Below, one piece after another: positions 32,826 through 43,400 of a stretch of 64,000 nt of DNA. Each line of letters starts with the position of its first letter. Positions within the stretch are counted from its first letter, which is position 1. The notes beneath the pieces are model-generated. The model was not told the origin of the DNA. It searched no databases and saw nothing but the letters and a program-made list of their open reading frames with translations. The stretch spans positions 62,001-126,000 of the forward strand of contig NC_042508.1 in assembly GCF_003054445.1 (NCBI RefSeq), in the 5' to 3' direction. The translations under genes were made by a program, and so were the position numbers. Origin of the DNA: Pichia kudriavzevii (taxonomy: Eukaryota > Ascomycota > Pichiomycetes > Pichiales > Pichiaceae).

Positions 32826-35800
32826 ATGAATGTCGAACAACTACACCATTGCTTTTTTGGGTCTCTTCAAGCAGATCCTAATGTAAGAAGGCAAGCAGAG
32901 GCACAATTGAACGAGCTCTCACATCAGGTTGGGTTTTTAGCAGCTTGTTTAGACATTCTTTCCACACCAGATGTCCAGCCAATTGTTAAGCAGTCATGTT
33001 CAATCTACTTCAAGAATGTAATATTGAAAAATTGGACTGTCGGTACCTTAATAGACAATGATGAAAGACCAATTATTAGAGAGAGACTACTTGTTTCAAT
33101 TGTCAAACTCGATAAGATTTTAAGAAATCAATTGCTTCCTGCATTGTCCTTGATCATCAAGTTTGACTATCCAAGTACTTGGCCAAACTTATTGGATCAT
33201 ATTCTCAATTTAATCAATAACTCAAATAGTGATATCAACTCATTGTATATTGGTATCTACTCATTCACTGAGCTTTGCAGAATTTACAGATGGAAACATA
33301 ATTCAGATAGACAGGCCGTTCTAGACCCGATCATTAGCAATTTTTTCCCAAGCTTAATTAGCCTTGGTACTCATTTGTTAGAGGACACCACTTCAAGAGG
33401 TTCTTATGAAGCTTCTGAAATCCTTAAGCTCATAATCAAATGCTACAAATTTGTCACATACTTGGATTTTCCAGAACAGTTAAGGAATGGCCAACCTTTA
33501 ATTGATTGGATAACTTTCCATGTTAAAGTAATCACTGCGGATTTTTCAGGAAATGCACCCGAAGGCTGGTTTAAGGCCCAGAAGTGGGCTTATCACAACT
33601 TATATAGACTCTTCCAAAGATACGGTACAAAGACATTGACTTCTAAATTCCAGTATGACGAGTTTAGAGCCAACTTTAAGGCCAATGTGTTACCTCAATT
33701 AATTAACGTTTACATGGGGAACTTAGAAAAATGGACATCAGGAAATAAAATCATATCAGATGCTTCCTTATATCATCTGATTCAACTGTTCGAACAGGCT
33801 CTACTCAAGAAGGACACTTTTAAATTAGTTGAACCCCATTTCAACTTTATTATTGTTACTCTTTCATTCCGTATTTTCAACCCCAAAGATGAAGAGTTAG
33901 AATTATTTGAAGACGAGCCCGAGGAATATATCCATAGAATATTTGAAATTGTTGAAGGTAACACTGGAGAAGATTCATTGCATTCTTTTTTGTTCACGTT
34001 GGTTGAAAAAAGAGCTGATTATTTAGTACCAATGTTTCAATTTATTGGTGAGAAATTCACAGAGTTGGCACAACAGGACACTGTTGAGGCAGCAAGGGCG
34101 AAGGAGGCTCTCATGAAATTCATATCACCAATATCGTACAAGCTATCACAACCAAATAATCCGATTTTCAATGAAGTTGAACCGTTTTTAAATAACTTTA
34201 TAATACCAAATTTCCAATCAAACCATCAATTTCTCAAGGCAAGAGTGAACAACCTGGTTTCAAAATTTGATAATTTGGAAATAAGAGATGTTAAAACTGT
34301 CGAAAATCTATTCAATGGTATCATGTCTTCGTTTTTAGACGAGTCCAGTCAACTGCCTGTTCAGATTCAAGCAGCTTTAGCTATCCAGGCGTTTATTATC
34401 AATGACGCATTTAAGAATTCACTTGATAATTATGTTTTAAAACTAATGGAAAGATTGATGGAATTGTCGAATAAGTTTGATTCTGATATTTTACCGGCGG
34501 TTATGCAAGAGCTAGTTGAGTCATTCCCAGATAAACTCGAACCTTTTGCCGACCAGTTGATGGAACAGCTATGCATCAAGTTGACATCACTATTGAAATC
34601 CATTGGGGAGATGTCCAACTCTCTCGAAGACTATGACGATTTTGATAATATGGCTAACGACAAAACATCCACCGCACTAGGTATTCTTAATACGATGATT
34701 ACCATTTTGTTGTATTTTGAAAATTCGGTGGATATCATCTCCAAACTTGAGGTTTACTATTCACAGGTAATCAAACTTATTTTTGAAGACAAGATTGAAG
34801 ATTTTTATGCAGAAGCGGGCGAATTGATTGAAAACACATTGTTTTTGACAAGAAAAGTTTCTCCACTAATGTGGTCACTACTACCCCAATTTGTTCAATG
34901 TCTATTGAACGATGAAGATATCACATTGTACTTAGAGGATTCATTGCCTGCACTAAAGAACTATCTGATTTTTGGCGCATCGACAATTCAAGAAAATGTT
35001 CATGTTCAGGAATTATATTATAGGATTATTTTGAATGTTTTCGAAATGGATTTTGATGAGGGCGATGTTGGATTTTCTGACTTAGTTCATATTAGTGATT
35101 TAGCTACCACATTTGTTTTATCACTCAATTCCTCAATTGCTGGCAAATATGTTCCTTCGTTAATAAACTACTCGAGTAAATTCCTTATTGATATCAACGA
35201 TACGTTGAAGGAGAAGGGTAAGCCATTTAGAATTGCTGTCTTGGATAACATAATTGCCTCACTAGTAATTGATCCAAACAGCACCCTAAAAAGTTTAATC
35301 GAGTCCAATCAAATTGAAAATTTTATGGCTAATTGGTTCAACTCAACTGATGATCTCAAGAGAGTCTTTGACATCAAACTCTCGATATTGGGTTATATTT
35401 CCCTATTAAGTATTGATTTACAGTCCATTGACTCGATGGGTTTGAGTAGGGCCCTAAATACTTGTGGTATGAATCTTACGAAGCTCTTTATCATCATCCC
35501 CCAAGCAATAAAGGATTTAGAGAAAAAGCGTTCTGAGTACACAGACAAAAGCTGGGAAAATGAATTAACATATAACATCAATCAAGTTAACGATGACGAC
35601 GACGATGTTACAGCAAATGCAGGGCAAACTCCACTTGGAGGTGTTGATGGTGAAGATGATGAAGAGCAAGACTACAGTAATTTTTTCACTGGCGAAAACA
35701 AATTTAGTTTTGAATCTGATGAGGAGTTACAGGAAGATCCATATTCAAATACTAGTTTGGATAACATCAACATTTTCAGTCAGTTCAAAAGCTTTATTCT

Positions 35801-35900
35801 TGGTGTCCAAAATAATGAAGGTGATAAATACGGACATATCTTTGGTCAATTGACTGATTCCGATAAAGAGATGTTAACAAGTATATTAAATAGTATATAG
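32826..35900 (+). CDS. NMD5: Importin-beta family karyopherin, Nmd5/Sxm1 type
   Basis: Nuclear import receptor of the importin-7/8 group. The 1024-aa product starts with the importin-beta N-terminal domain (FFGSLQADPNVRRQAEAQLNEL), and VKQSCSIYFKN and FDYPSTWPNLLDHI follow. HEAT-like repeats run to an acidic loop near the C-terminus (DDDDDV, later GEDDEEQDYSNFF) and a final conserved helix region. S. cerevisiae has two related receptors, Nmd5 (1048 aa) and Sxm1 (944 aa). The length favours Nmd5, but a single pre-duplication ortholog is equally possible. The ATG at 32826 follows a TTG-initiated extension. Confidence 0.88.
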   Translation: MNVEQLHHCFFGSLQADPNVRRQAEAQLNELSHQVGFLAACLDILSTPDVQPIVKQSCSIYFKNVILKNWTVGTLIDNDERPIIRERLLVSIVKLDKILRNQLLPALSLIIKFDYPSTWPNLLDHILNLINNSNSDINSLYIGIYSFTELCRIYRWKHNSDRQAVLDPIISNFFPSLISLGTHLLEDTTSRGSYEASEILKLIIKCYKFVTYLDFPEQLRNGQPLIDWITFHVKVITADFSGNAPEGWFKAQKWAYHNLYRLFQRYGTKTLTSKFQYDEFRANFKANVLPQLINVYMGNLEKWTSGNKIISDASLYHLIQLFEQALLKKDTFKLVEPHFNFIIVTLSFRIFNPKDEELELFEDEPEEYIHRIFEIVEGNTGEDSLHSFLFTLVEKRADYLVPMFQFIGEKFTELAQQDTVEAARAKEALMKFISPISYKLSQPNNPIFNEVEPFLNNFIIPNFQSNHQFLKARVNNLVSKFDNLEIRDVKTVENLFNGIMSSFLDESSQLPVQIQAALAIQAFIINDAFKNSLDNYVLKLMERLMELSNKFDSDILPAVMQELVESFPDKLEPFADQLMEQLCIKLTSLLKSIGEMSNSLEDYDDFDNMANDKTSTALGILNTMITILLYFENSVDIISKLEVYYSQVIKLIFEDKIEDFYAEAGELIENTLFLTRKVSPLMWSLLPQFVQCLLNDEDITLYLEDSLPALKNYLIFGASTIQENVHVQELYYRIILNVFEMDFDEGDVGFSDLVHISDLATTFVLSLNSSIAGKYVPSLINYSSKFLIDINDTLKEKGKPFRIAVLDNIIASLVIDPNSTLKSLIESNQIENFMANWFNSTDDLKRVFDIKLSILGYISLLSIDLQSIDSMGLSRALNTCGMNLTKLFIIIPQAIKDLEKKRSEYTDKSWENELTYNINQVNDDDDDVTANAGQTPLGGVDGEDDEEQDYSNFFTGENKFSFESDEELQEDPYSNTSLDNINIFSQFKSFILGVQNNEGDKYGHIFGQLTDSDKEMLTSILNSI

Positions 35901-36069
35901 GTATACGGATTGTTAGAACAATAAAATAGGTGAAGGAGAGGATACATCGATTAACTTGGAAAATTATAGCCAACTAAGATTTTTGTAAGAAAAAAAAAAC
36001 ATAAATAACGATATATAAATTAAACTCAGCATACTTTTGTCTCGGTTTATACGCTCAACATTTAGCCAC

Positions 36070-36309
36070 CTAAATGCATTTTTGAATTAATGTAATTAAT
36101 GGAGAGATTGATTTCAAAATACCAAGAATGACAAGCATATTGATTCCAAGCATAAGTAATCCAAAGAAAATTTTCTCTGATCTAGTCAATATATAAACAG
36201 GAGAAGAGTAAAAAAACATTCCAAAAATAGTTTCTGCAAACCTTTGCAAGCTTGGCTTGTTCTTGTAAAGAATAGGAGTCTTACTGTGATTGAACTCGAG
36301 TTTTGTCAT
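36070..36309 (-). CDS. Tsc3/SPTSS-like small subunit of serine palmitoyltransferase
   Basis: 79-aa protein with a soluble N-terminus, an aromatic amphipathic stretch and two hydrophobic segments. The core (FYSSPVYILTRSEKIFF, then LVILGILKSI) matches the small-subunit signature of serine palmitoyltransferase: aromatic-x-Leu-x3-Glu-Lys/Arg-x2-Phe before the membrane helix. S. cerevisiae Tsc3 has 80 residues. Such subunits stimulate the first step of sphingoid-base synthesis in the ER. The frame continues a few codons upstream to a GTG; ATG 36309 is used. Recognition rests on pattern and length, so the call is tentative. Confidence 0.5.
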   Translation of the reverse strand: MTKLEFNHSKTPILYKNKPSLQRFAETIFGMFFYSSPVYILTRSEKIFFGLLMLGINMLVILGILKSISPLITLIQKCI

Positions 36310-36733
36310 CTCTTCGTTATCCTGATTAGGCACGTTAGATTATTAGAAGTCAATGGTACTGCGGGGTTGTGAGGTTCAATGAATCGATAAGAATGACATC
36401 AATGCGTGAGTGGTAACACAATTCAATAACAAAATAGCAATTCATGCAGCCGTAAATCGCAGAAGCCCTACTACAAACCACGTGATATAGCTATTGCCCT
36501 TCCTATTTCCTTTTACAGATATGTGACTGTTTTTTGGAGCTAATGTTTTTTATTTTTTTTTTTTCCTTATTGTCTGTCGCTTCATGAATTTTTCACTTTG
36601 GTAGTTATTCAATTAGGAAACTTAGTTGAAAATGCAAGAAAGGGGAGAGAACGTTTTCAGGATGTTTTCTTTCCCTCTTTTGTCTTTTCTGTAACCACTG
36701 ACCGGATTATATCTGAGGAAGAAGTAATTAATA
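36310..36733. promoter_or_regulatory. Divergent promoter RPS12 / Tsc3-like gene
   Basis: A 424-bp region with CACGTG at 36479-36484, a T-tract around 36546-36564 and AATTTTTCAC at 36587-36596, all ahead of RPS12. On the minus strand a CTAAC...CAG stretch (36334-36345) just before the Tsc3-like start could be a 3' splice region, but no matching GTATGT donor was seen. Confidence 0.5.
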
Positions 36734-37165
36734 ATGTCTGATATTGAAGAACAACAAATCGTCGTTGAAGAAGAAGTCGTCGTTGAGGAAGAAGCATCTG
36801 TTACTTTAGAAGACTGTATCAAGAAGGTCTTGAGAACCGCTTTAGTCCACGATGGTTTAGCAAGAGGTTTAAGAGAAGCAACCAAGGCTTTAACCAGAGG
36901 TGAAGCTCAATTATGTGTTCTTTGTGATGCTGTTACTGAAGATGCTATCTCCAAGTTGGTTGAAGCTTTATGTAACGAAGGTGACAACAAGATCCCATTA
37001 ATCAAGGTCTCTGACGCTAAGCAATTAGGTGAATGGGCTGGTTTGTGTCAAGTCGACAGAGAAGGTAACGCTAGAAAGGTTGTTGGTGCTTCTTGTGTTG
37101 TTGTCACTAACTGGGGTGCTGACTCCGAAGAAAGAAACATTCTTTTAGAATCTCTTTCCCAATAA
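36734..37165 (+). CDS. RPS12: 40S ribosomal protein eS12 (Rps12)
   Basis: Small-subunit beak protein. The 143-aa product has an acidic N-terminal extension ([19 protein letters not shown]) and then the L7Ae-type fold of eS12: [35 protein letters not shown], and the ending of [14 protein letters not shown]. Strong preferred-codon use indicates high expression. Length equals S. cerevisiae Rps12. Confidence 0.98.
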   Translation: MSDIEEQQIVVEEEVVVEEEASVTLEDCIKKVLRTALVHDGLARGLREATKALTRGEAQLCVLCDAVTEDAISKLVEALCNEGDNKIPLIKVSDAKQLGEWAGLCQVDREGNARKVVGASCVVVTNWGADSEERNILLESLSQ

Positions 37166-37387
37166 ATGTGTCTCTGATTTAGCCGAAGGATTTGTATAAA
37201 ATTTCTTTTTTAAGTTGTTAATTCATTATCGCATTTAACCTATTCAATAGAACTTTGTCGATTCATAACAGTCCCTTTTTTCTTGTGAAAAAAGCATGAT
37301 TAGTTAGTACATAGTTCTATATATTTTTGAATTATATCATCATTTTTTATTTTTCTTGTTTTGAATACTAAATTTTGAAAGCTTCTG

Positions 37388-39217
37388 TTAAAGTTCGAAA
37401 TCCATTACACCAGTTTCACTATTTCCCACGCTGTCCCCCTCTTCGACAGCTACATCGTCACTTAATACGTCATCATTCTCAAAAGTAGCTGCAATTTCCC
37501 TCTCTTCCTCATCATCTTCGAAGTCCACATCAAAGAAATCCACATCATCTCCAACAATCTCTTTATAGATCTTCTTTGCTTCAGTTATTATTCCATCATA
37601 CGATAATTCACTTGAAGGCATATCCGTAACAATGACATCGTCGTTCGAAATTTTGACAGTATCATCGAACCCCCAAAGGTTGTTTTCATCATTTTGGTCA
37701 ACCATTGTTAGCTGAGTAAATTCTAGCTTCAAAATGTAACCAATCTTGTCTTTAATATTTGGTAAATTATTCTCAAAATTTCTCAGGCTTTCACTCAACT
37801 TCACTGAACCTTGAGCAGTTAATGTTACCTTATCATCCACAACTTGAATATCGTCGTCATCTAGACAGTTTTCAATGTTGAACTTAGATTCCCGGATGTA
37901 ACTCTCTTCCATTTCCTTTAATGCACAATAGAGGTCATTTCCGGCTGTATTGTTAATTATGGGTGCTATGGTATGAATATACCAGATGCACTTGCCATCT
38001 GGACAACAACCGGTTCCGGATCCCATGATTAGACATTCGACAGGGTATTTGTTGTTGGAGGAGAGCGATCCCGGAGGGAAAACAACAATCGATGACGATT
38101 CACCTTCTGCAAACCATTCATCACACGGCTTGTCAACAATCAAGACCATTCTTTGAATTTCGTATAGTTTAGCATTTTTAGGTTTGTTAATTGTTTGGTT
38201 CAAAGAGGAAACAACTCTTTCATTGACTTTAACATGTGTTCCGTCACTTAAATTGGCAACTTTTTTCTTTGAATCATAATTCAAAAGTTTTGTGTTGAGT
38301 TTGTAGGTGGTACCAGCAACAGCTGCTGATCTACAGAAACCTTGAGATATTTCACCTGGTCCACCATATTTGGAATATAAAGTTGGAAAGTTACCATAAA
38401 TGTTCATTGATAACAAGTACCTTCTAATACGTGATAAACCATCCAATGCGTTTATCTGTGGAGTGTTGATCAATCCCAAAGAATACATTAATTCATTATT
38501 GAATTTACCATCTATCTTGAAGTTCTTTTGCAAATATTCCTTCAATGGCAAAACTAGATCGTCTCGTGACAAACTTTTGACACTATTATCATCGATGATG
38601 AATTTCAAAAATTTCATCAATTTTCTCTTCATTACAAGATCCAAAGATTCGCTTGTAAAAATGTCTTCTTTAGAGGATACCAATTTGCCAAATGACTTGT
38701 TCTCAAAAGTGTGGAAGTTACTCAAACTTTGAAACTCAAGATAGTGATATACCCTTGATTTTATCAACAAATTCAAAAATTCCGATTTTGCAAATAGGAT
38801 TTTAGGGGATAAGTCTATACCAAAGTCTCTGGAAACAATCTTATAATCATTTTCATTAATATCCAGCTTAATGTTTTTATAAGTTTTGAAACCAGTTTTG
38901 TTTAGTTTTGAGTTAATAAACCAATTTTTGATTTGATCAATCGTTAGGGTTGCCGAATGGTCACCATAATAAGGATTTGTATCGATATGTAAAACTTTGC
39001 TTCCTTGCCAGGATAATGCAGCAGCTAAGATACTCTCCTGCAACCCTGTACCACAGATGAGCACGTCACATTCTAGATTGTCAACCTTTGTTTGTGCCAT
39101 TGGTTTTTCGATGCCTTCAAGCGGAGGTATGACAACTGATGGTCTCCTAGATGATAAATTTGACACGCTGGAAGGTCTGCGTTCAGCTATTGATGGGCGA
39201 CGATCCTGGACTGACAT
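37388..39217 (-). CDS. MRS6: Rab escort protein Mrs6
   Basis: Presents Rab GTPases (Ypt1, Sec4) to geranylgeranyl transferase II. The 609-aa product has a Ser/Arg-rich N-terminus and the GDI/REP sequence-conserved regions: VLICGTGLQESILAAALSW, then VLHIDTNPYYG, KYGGPGEISQGFCRSAAV and the C-terminal FDDTVKISNDDVIVTDMPS. An acidic tail ends it. The insertion between the conserved blocks distinguishes REP from the shorter GDI. The frame extends to a GTG at 39265; ATG 39217 is used. Confidence 0.94.
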   Translation of the reverse strand: MSVQDRRPSIAERRPSSVSNLSSRRPSVVIPPLEGIEKPMAQTKVDNLECDVLICGTGLQESILAAALSWQGSKVLHIDTNPYYGDHSATLTIDQIKNWFINSKLNKTGFKTYKNIKLDINENDYKIVSRDFGIDLSPKILFAKSEFLNLLIKSRVYHYLEFQSLSNFHTFENKSFGKLVSSKEDIFTSESLDLVMKRKLMKFLKFIIDDNSVKSLSRDDLVLPLKEYLQKNFKIDGKFNNELMYSLGLINTPQINALDGLSRIRRYLLSMNIYGNFPTLYSKYGGPGEISQGFCRSAAVAGTTYKLNTKLLNYDSKKKVANLSDGTHVKVNERVVSSLNQTINKPKNAKLYEIQRMVLIVDKPCDEWFAEGESSSIVVFPPGSLSSNNKYPVECLIMGSGTGCCPDGKCIWYIHTIAPIINNTAGNDLYCALKEMEESYIRESKFNIENCLDDDDIQVVDDKVTLTAQGSVKLSESLRNFENNLPNIKDKIGYILKLEFTQLTMVDQNDENNLWGFDDTVKISNDDVIVTDMPSSELSYDGIITEAKKIYKEIVGDDVDFFDVDFEDDEEEREIAATFENDDVLSDDVAVEEGDSVGNSETGVMDFEL

Positions 39218-40431
39218 AGTAGGAGTGTAGTACGGTGAGGAAGCTATGTGAATTCGGTGGTTCACCGGGGTATTCTGATAAGAAGTGTCCTACATATACA
39301 AGACAATGAAAATTTTTCGTTTTGACAATTTCCTACACAGAAATTTGGTTTGCTGTTCCATTGATGCTATGATTCGATGAGATGGCTTGTTTGCATATAT
39401 TTCAACTACAGAAATGAAGGAAAAAAAATAAACAGAGATATACAACCCTGAAGTGCACCATAGAGATGGTCATTTGTAGGGTTCTGTTGTTCATTCACAT
39501 GGCAAAGCCTAGTGTAGCCAACTATATGTTGATCAATGAAACCTTAATAAAGCTGGAAATCAATTGGCATGCAGGAAAAAAAACAAAGAGGAGCCCATCC
39601 GCGCGTATCACGTGACAACCACACAAATACGGGGTATGTCACGTGAAATAGCAACTTTGGTGCAGTGGTGGTTTCTTGACGTTCATGTGCATGTACATGT
39701 ACATGTACTTGCACGAATATCAGGATGCATGAAGGAGGTTGACAACCATGGCGTTTGCTGGTGCGTAGCCAACGTTGATAGGATACGGCAAGTATATGGG
39801 TCTTTTCAACCCTTTGGAGAAAAGGTTTTTGGCTGAACCAAAGACTCTGTTTCCAATTGCATGTTTCCAAAACAATAAGGTGTTGGTGAAACATATCATA
39901 ATTGTTTCCTCAAAAATTGACAGAGAAAATAGCTCGTATTGGTTTTGTGAAAGAGGGAAGGAGGAGGGGGGCAGTATTGTATCAGTAATGATTTTCTGAC
40001 AGTTCACCAACCACCAGTGTACGAGTTTTATCTTGGTAGCATCACCAAGAAGGAGATCAAGTGTTCCTCTGTTCCGTCCCAAGAAGAAATTCTGCTAATA
40101 TCAGGAACTATGTCTTCTTCATTGTTGCCTTTTTCTTCAAAGAAAAACCATATTGGATGTTGATTTCTGTGATTCCAACGGGCAACTTTGTTGGAAAAGG
40201 ATGCATTATTTCTCCTCTTTTTTGCTTGCTTTTTAAAAGTATTGATAGTTTCTTCTCTTCATTCTTGTCAATACATCCTTTCCTTTTTTTTTCTGCTCTT
40301 TCACCACCACCCTTACGGTTTAAACGTTATATTAAATAGTAAAATATCGTATACCGCAGATTTGAACTACAGGCCTGCTATTTATCTTTCACCCCCATCT
40401 CAGAGCAGTATTGATTAAATTTTTTTTAAAG
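39218..40431. other. 1.2-kb intergenic region with paired CACGTG sites and coding-like debris
   Basis: Between MRS6 and the large orphan ORF. Two TCACGTGA sites (39608-39615 and 39639-39646) lie 31 bp apart, and an ATGTAC microrepeat lies near 39688-39710. From about 39745 to 40170 there are two protein-like stretches in different plus-strand frames (one with GYGKYMGLFNPLEKRFL, another with VYEFYLGSITKKEIK) that do not form one open gene. Their identity is unknown. Confidence 0.4.
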
Positions 40432-43400
40432 ATGCATATTGTATTCAATATCGAATGGAATAGGCCATTTGTTCCAGGTGTTCATCGGTATCACCATAAA
40501 TACTCAGTCAGAGCTGTAAACCCCATTACCAATGTTTTAAATACTGCCTACAGTATTTTTGGTACAACACAGTTTGTTGAAGCTAAAAACGCAAACTATG
40601 AGGGTTTTGTCGACTCCGATTTGAGGTTTAGGGCTTATACTATTCTTCAAAGACAAGTTTATATGATTATGAGATGGTCCATTCTTAGGTATGCACTTGA
40701 TAATCCATTGAAAATCAACTTTCTTAACGCACGGGTTTTCAATCTTACTCCAGACAATTTTGTCCCCTCCCTTGAGGACATTGACAGTTATCTGAAATGC
40801 CCAAGATTCTTATGGAGGTTTTCTTGGCAAAATTATACGGAATGTATCGAAGCTATGGAATGTAAGGAAACGGATTTCAAGTATCTCGATTTCCGGCTGT
40901 CCTATCAAGATGGTTCTTGCATTAACGCCTTTGCTAGAGGTAAACATACCAAGCTTACTAATAGTTTCAAAAAGAGGCTGCATGTCGATAATATCAATAT
41001 GTCCCATTATGATTTAAATAAAATTGACAAAATGGATAAAGTGTATTTTAATTTCCAATTGACAAAGTTTGAGAAATTGGAATATCTCTATTCTGATGAT
41101 TATATGATGTTTGAGATGGATGGTAAAACAACTTATGAAGAGTTTACTCATTTAATCTTAACTGGCCAATGTCATAGATACAATTCAAAAATTCTTGAAG
41201 AAAAGGTTAAATTTGATAATGAGAAACACCAGATAAAGAAAAGAATTATAAAAGCTCAAAGCAACAAACCTTTAATTGAAGCTTTAAAAAATACAATTAG
41301 AACATTCCACTCTGAAAGGGGCTACTACAATAAAGATCCCAGTGATGAATTATCTTTCTTTTATGAAAGCGGCAAACAGTACAAAATAGTTATGAAGTTA
41401 ATCAAAATGATTGATAATCAAGATACAATGAATAGAGATTTATTTGAAGAATTATTTAATCAAGTTGATATTTCTATATATAATTTTTATGGTAGTACTG
41501 ATGATGATTTGTCAATGCTAGCTAAAAGAACTTATTTCAGAGTTATCAACAAGCATAAATCTAAGGTAATTATTAGCAATCGGTTATATTCGGTTTCTAC
41601 ATGGACTCATCAAGCCTTGATGTCAGATGCCATACATCCCTTTTCATTTTACAAATTCTTGAACACTTATGTGAGTGCAAAATGTTGTGCCGATTTTGAT
41701 AAATTGTTTAACCACATTGATGATGCATATAGGTTTGGTTGGTCATTCCCCAAGAAGAATATCAGTTATAAAGAGGCTTTTCAATTTTATGCTGAACATA
41801 TTCCGCAAAAATATTTGACTGAGTGTTATAGTAATAGATTAAACAATAAGAATTGGCTTTTAGTTATCAGGTCATTGCAAACGGAATCTAACATAAAGTT
41901 TAAGATCCAAAATAGAGTAAATACAGTCAGAAAATGCAAAGTTGAATTGATTAAAGACGAAGAAGTTGACATTGAATTCGAGAAAATTATTGGTAAAGCA
42001 ATGCAAGATGTAGTTAAAAGTATCTATTCGGAGTGTTTTGTTCGGTATAAAGGTGATCAAAAGGATCCGGCTAGAATGCGTGTCTTCACTTCCAAGATTC
42101 TAAAAGATACTATGAAAAAGTTGGTCTCTGTTACGCCTTCTGAAGTTAAAATAAATATTGGTAGATTCGAAGGTGATTCGATCGTAGGACGGGTTACAGA
42201 TATTGTTCCTATAACCAACAACCGTCCTACACACGGCGAATCTGAGAGACCTGCTGATGGTGTCACAATTAGAAAAATGGAATGGTTATTCAAGAAGTTT
42301 GAAGGTCATCTAGAACAGCTGGTTCAACGTCATATTGTTGCCGTACCTGAATCCCGTATTCCGGATAAATATAAATTAGAAGGCTTTGAACAAGCTTCAA
42401 ATTTAAGCTCGGCTTCTTTACCAAGCACTATAACTTTCTTTGTTGCGATGGCTATTGAAACTCCTGATAAAATTGAAATGTTGAGGATAATCAGAAAATG
42501 TTCATGTGAGGTCAAAAGTGCTTATGAAAGCATAACTAAACGCAAATTTATCGAGGCTCCTGATAATGTTAAAAAGGAGTTTTCCAGATACTACAATGTT
42601 ATTCTTTCTTGTGTTTTTCAGGGAATGAAAACAGATAGGTATAACAAATACCATAGAATCAGTAAAACAAGGTTTGGCAAATTAGTCATTGCTACTTTGA
42701 ATCAGGCAAAAAATTGGAACGTTGAAGAAACACCACTTTTGATTGAAGGTCAAATAAAAATAGATCAAGTTAATACTATACACAAGGATAGAAGAAACGC
42801 AAATGTAATTGTTGCTGCACCAGGAAACAAAGTTCTCTCGGACATTCCCTTACTTCTTCCTCCCATTGACTCAACTGATAAGCAAATCCTTTCTGATACT
42901 CCCTCACAAATTGTTGAAAGTTCCAATCACATTTGGACTTCCGATCTAACTGTTGTCAATACTTCACCACCTGATGTCGTTCCGTCAACTAATAATGCTA
43001 CTTCTCAAATCAATAGTCCCGCTATTCTTTTTGATGCAAATGCTCCATCAAAGAATATTCTTGTTGATTCCAGTAGTGATGGGGCACTTCAAGTTCGCAA
43101 CAGTCAACCTCCATTGGTACTTTCACCTGCTCTCCAATCACTCCTCTTTCCAAAGTACCTAGATTATTTTGCAACCTTTACCTATTCCAATCTTCATGAA
43201 GTAACCTCAGCTGATTCCAAGAGGCTTTGCCAAGTCCGTGATCTGAAACTTTTCAGGATGGAAACACTGTGCGAAGGTCGTTACACTGGTGTTGCGACTT
43301 CAAAAGTTATCAAAGACAATCATGGAACCAATTATTTTGATTTAATATTACACCTGTGTGACTATGCTAGTGCGAGAAGGTACCTCCATGGTAAAATCAG

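Noticed and set aside
36310-36345. Possible intron just upstream of the Tsc3-like ATG
   Set aside because: A CTAAC and CAG are spaced like a 3' splice region, but no matching donor was found in the upstream 150 bp.
39720-40082. 120-codon minus-strand frame before the orphan gene
   Set aside because: No coding character and antisense to the better plus-strand stretches; starts far from any promoter-like sequence.
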